Assembly (NCBI RefSeq): GCF_003858635.1
Contig: NZ_RQJO01000010.1
Coordinates: forward strand, 558,001 to 622,000
DNA: 64,000 nt
Source: Larkinella rosea
GTDB lineage: Bacteria; Bacteroidota; Bacteroidia; Cytophagales; Spirosomataceae
Direction of reading: 5' to 3'
Shown here in pieces: positions 62,293 through 64,000 of this stretch. The position numbers were made by a program, and so were the translations under genes. Under the pieces are notes generated by a model. That model made no database searches. It was not told where the DNA came from and saw nothing but the letters and a program-made list of their open reading frames with translations. Numbering within the stretch: position 1 is the stretch's first letter; the number at the start of each line of letters is the position of its first letter.

Positions 62293-62368
62293 ACGATTAG
62301 GCAGTCACCAAGTTAAGTCGAAAAAACGTATTCACTGATTGATGTTCGCAACTCCATCCAATCCGGTT

Positions 62369-62971
62369 TTATAAATCGTCCAAAAACCGCTGAATATCTT
62401 CTTTTCCTTTTGGTGTTGCATACGGAATCAGGAAGTTGGCCAGCAACGATGCATAATGGCTGATTTGCTCCGGCGGACTCAGGTGACGAAACGAAATACT
62501 GGCCTCCGAAATCCAGAACCGAACCAGAAGCGTGATCATGGAAAGGACAAATTCCACCTCCGTTTCGGGGGTCAAATAACCGGTTTTTTGCAGCAACGAC
62601 AGGTCTTCCCGCAGCGATTTATAGCGCAAATCCTGCGTTGCTTTATACGCTTCGGACAATGCTTTGTTCTGTTCGATCAAATGAACAAAACTCAGCAGCA
62701 AACATCGGTATTGAACGTGGTTTCCAAATACGTTCGCAAAACGTTGCAACAATGAATAGATACTCAGGTGATCCGTTGTAATCCGCGAATTTAAAACAGC
62801 CAGGTCCGCCGATAAACGGGCAACCAAATCGTCTTTCGTCGGGAAATAATAGGTGATATTGCCAACCCGTATTCCGAGCACAGCCGCCAGTTCACGTAGT
62901 CCGACATACTCAATTCCCCGTTCGTTAAAAAGTTCAAGGGCTTTGGCAACAATTTTTTCTTCCGTTGTCAT
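62369..62971 (-). CDS. TetR/AcrR-family transcriptional regulator
   Basis: 200 residues from the ATG at 62971 (MTTEEKIVAKALELFNERGI). An ATG at 62986 would add five residues, but it lies in the operator and at the predicted transcript start, so the inner start is preferred. The TetR helix-turn-helix is VGLRELAAVLGIRVGNITYY then FPTKDDLVARLSADL. The rest is the helical ligand-binding domain. A 17-bp palindrome at 62978-62994 overlaps its -7 box and the -33 box of the divergent cupin gene, so it most likely represses itself and that gene. The inducing ligand is unknown. Confidence 0.92.
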   Translation of the reverse strand: MTTEEKIVAKALELFNERGIEYVGLRELAAVLGIRVGNITYYFPTKDDLVARLSADLAVLNSRITTDHLSIYSLLQRFANVFGNHVQYRCLLLSFVHLIEQNKALSEAYKATQDLRYKSLREDLSLLQKTGYLTPETEVEFVLSMITLLVRFWISEASISFRHLSPPEQISHYASLLANFLIPYATPKGKEDIQRFLDDL

Positions 62972-62977
62972 AAAAAA

Positions 62978-62994
62978 TTTGGACATTGTCCAAA
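62978..62994. promoter_or_regulatory. Operator for the TetR-type regulator
   Basis: TTTGGACATTGTCCAAA is an 8+1+8 perfect palindrome. It covers the -33 TTTG of the plus-strand cupin promoter and four bases of the minus-strand TetR -7 box. Confidence 0.78.
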
Positions 62995-63008
62995 AATACT
63001 TACTTTTG
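62978..63008 (+). promoter_or_regulatory. Promoter of the cupin gene
   Basis: TTTG (62978-62981), 19-base spacer, TACTTTTG (63001-63008): an exact consensus match. The ATG at 63026 follows 17 bases later. Confidence 0.78.
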
Positions 63009-63021
63009 CAAAAACATCAAA
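62991..63021 (-). promoter_or_regulatory. Promoter of the TetR-type gene
   Basis: On the minus strand TTTG (complement of 63018-63021), 19-base spacer, TATTTTTG (complement of 62991-62998): an exact consensus match. It overlaps the divergent cupin promoter. Confidence 0.75.
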
Positions 63022-63025
63022 GAAA

Positions 63026-63577
63026 ATGAACATCAATTATCCACATTCCATTCAGAACTGTCTGGGCGAAAAGCTCACTTTTCTGTCCGTCGAAAAAGAC
63101 GCGCAAGGTGACAAGGTTATCGTTGAAAACCGGGTTACCCCCCATCATGGCCCGCCCATGCACACCCATTATCTGCAGGATGAATGCCTGACGGTAACGT
63201 CCGGGAAAATGGGCTATCAGGTTTTAGGTCAGGACGTTCAGTATGCCTATCCCGGCGAAAGTGTCCTGTTTAAACGCGGAACACCGCATAAGTTCTGGAA
63301 CGCCGGTGAAGACGAACTGAGCTGCACGGGCTGGATTCAACCCGCCAACACCATCGTTTTCTTTCTGTCATCAATTTTTGAAGCCCAAAACAAATCAGGC
63401 AAAGGCCAGCCGGAATTGTTCGACGGCGCTTATTTACTGACCCGCTACGCCCGGGAGTACGATATGGCTGAAATTCCGGCTTTCGTCAAAAAAACCGTTA
63501 TGCCGTTTACGTATTTCCTTGGTCGGCTGCTTGGGAAATACAAACATTTTTCGGACGCTCCGGAACCGTTGAAATAA
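63026..63577 (+). CDS. Cupin-domain protein
   Basis: 183 residues, cytoplasmic. Cupin motif 1 is HHGPPMHTHYLQDECLTVTS (~40-59), with the metal-binding His pair and the Glu in the expected order; motif 2 is PGESVLFKRGTPHKFWNAGE, with the second His. A C-terminal ~60-residue helical part (YDMAEIPAFVKKTVMPFTYF) follows. Function unknown; single-domain cupins bind small molecules or act as dioxygenases or isomerases. The divergent TetR-type gene and the shared operator suggest induction by a small molecule that the cupin may process or bind. Confidence 0.86.
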   Translation: MNINYPHSIQNCLGEKLTFLSVEKDAQGDKVIVENRVTPHHGPPMHTHYLQDECLTVTSGKMGYQVLGQDVQYAYPGESVLFKRGTPHKFWNAGEDELSCTGWIQPANTIVFFLSSIFEAQNKSGKGQPELFDGAYLLTRYAREYDMAEIPAFVKKTVMPFTYFLGRLLGKYKHFSDAPEPLK

Positions 63578-63706
63578 TTTAATACTGGTTATATTTCCAT
63601 AAACAAGTCGTATTTAAAAGGCTTACTACGGTCTATTACCCGAATGGGATATTCTGCTTGCTCAATCAGTTCTTCGGCTTACGTATGCGTCATTGTATTT
63701 GAAAAT

Positions 63707-63746
63707 AAAAACGGCGAACCTTTCTTTTATGATGTTCGCCGTTTTT
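63707..63746. terminator. Bidirectional terminator
   Basis: AAAAACGGCGAAC (63707-63719) pairs perfectly with GTTCGCCGTTTTT (63734-63746) around a 14-base loop, with A-run and T-run ends. It can terminate the cupin gene from the left and the YbhB-family gene from the right. Confidence 0.88.
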
Positions 63747-63774
63747 GATTAGAACGAATTCGAAATTGCACGAT

Positions 63775-64000
63775 CTACTGCGGGCGCTTAAACAAACCAA
63801 CGTAAGCGGCTTTGCCAATCACATGGCCTTCGATGGCTTTTAAAATCTTGGCCCGAACCGCCGAGCCTTCGCCGTCAGCGCCGGGCTTTATATCGAGTTT
63901 GGTATCCAACGCAAAAATTTCAAAAACGTAATGGTGCAATGGCCCCGAAGCCGCTGCGCCCGGCCCGCGATACGAGGGCGTAAACACATTCACCTGATAA
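63775..64000 (-). CDS. YbhB/YbcL (Raf kinase inhibitor-like, PEBP) family protein, C-terminal part
   Basis: About 75 codons of the 3' end; the gene continues beyond the window. The visible sequence YRGPGAAASGPLHHYVFEIF, ALDTKLDIKPGADG, VRAKILKAIEGHVIGKAAYV and GLFKRPQ is the typical end of bacterial PEBP-like proteins, with the GPxHHYxFxLYALD ligand-site loop and the closing GH-x6-G-x-F. Function of the family in bacteria is uncertain. Its start and any signal peptide are outside the window. Confidence 0.92.
   Translation of the reverse strand, partial: YQVNVFTPSYRGPGAAASGPLHHYVFEIFALDTKLDIKPGADGEGSAVRAKILKAIEGHVIGKAAYVGLFKRPQ

Noticed and set aside
1-64000. CRISPR arrays, tRNA, rRNA, transposase or integrase genes
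   Set aside because: I looked for regular spaced repeats, tRNA-like T-arms and transposase motifs and found none; very degenerate cases could have escaped reading by eye.

Overview
The window looks like the chromosome of an aerobic Bacteroidota bacterium of the Cytophagales/Spirosomaceae type (Spirosoma, Larkinella and relatives). The reasons are two SusC/SusD outer-membrane nutrient-uptake pairs, a FecI/FecR-type sigma/anti-sigma pair, CarboxypepD_reg domains, DUF1080 and PVC-type heme proteins, and promoters matching the Bacteroidota consensus TTTG-N19-21-TAnnTTTG. The genus is an inference. I saw no rRNA, tRNA, CRISPR array, insertion sequence or prophage.

Layout. 1-4.0 kb (minus): a beta-propeller dehydrogenase with a C-terminal copper domain (cut by the window edge), csaA, and a DUF1080-PA14 protein. 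4.2-5.6 kb (plus): a soluble sorbosone/glucose-dehydrogenase-like propeller. 5.7-6.4 kb: a HEPN/MNT toxin-antitoxin-like pair. 6.4-7.9 kb (minus): an esterase and a creatininase-family hydrolase. 8.6-13.3 kb: a first SusC/SusD pair behind a 5' hairpin. 13.6-14.5 kb: a lone lipoprotein. 15.0-34.4 kb (plus): one long co-oriented island with an ECF sigma factor, FecR, STN-type SusC, SusD, a Tat-exported Gfo/Idh/MocA oxidoreductase, a sugar MFS permease, a NagB-like protein, a second Tat-exported oxidoreductase, NagA, a PVC-type propeller/HEAT/cytochrome c protein, a DUF1080 protein, a third oxidoreductase and a 3-hydroxyacyl-CoA-dehydrogenase-like protein. 34.4-36.4 kb is AT-rich, with one DinB-like gene and a decayed SusD tail. 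36.7-38.9 kb: another oxidoreductase/DUF1080 pair.

From 39 kb the content is more general: cytochrome bd oxidase (cydAB), an S41 peptidase, a LytS/LytT-type two-component system, endonuclease V, a LolA-like protein, a serine hydrolase and an M1 peptidase sharing an upstream palindrome, a membrane-anchored AraC regulator, a small periplasmic protein, the DUF2339/DUF3999 membrane pair, two esterases, a bile-acid-sodium-symporter-like transporter, a sulfatase, a small lipoprotein, a TetR/cupin divergent pair, and the end of a YbhB/YbcL-family gene.

The most interesting part is the 15-34 kb island. It joins FecI/FecR-controlled outer-membrane import to the parts list of a 3-keto-glycoside route (Gfo/Idh/MocA oxidoreductases, DUF1080, a periplasmic redox protein) and to amino-sugar phosphate genes (nagA and a NagB-like protein whose catalytic triad is altered). 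No classical chitinase, hexosaminidase or GlcNAc kinase is present. My hypothesis is oxidative, rather than hydrolytic, release and use of an N-acetylamino-sugar glycoside. That is inference and needs biochemistry. The 1-4 kb and 36.7-38.9 kb loci look like variants of the same theme.
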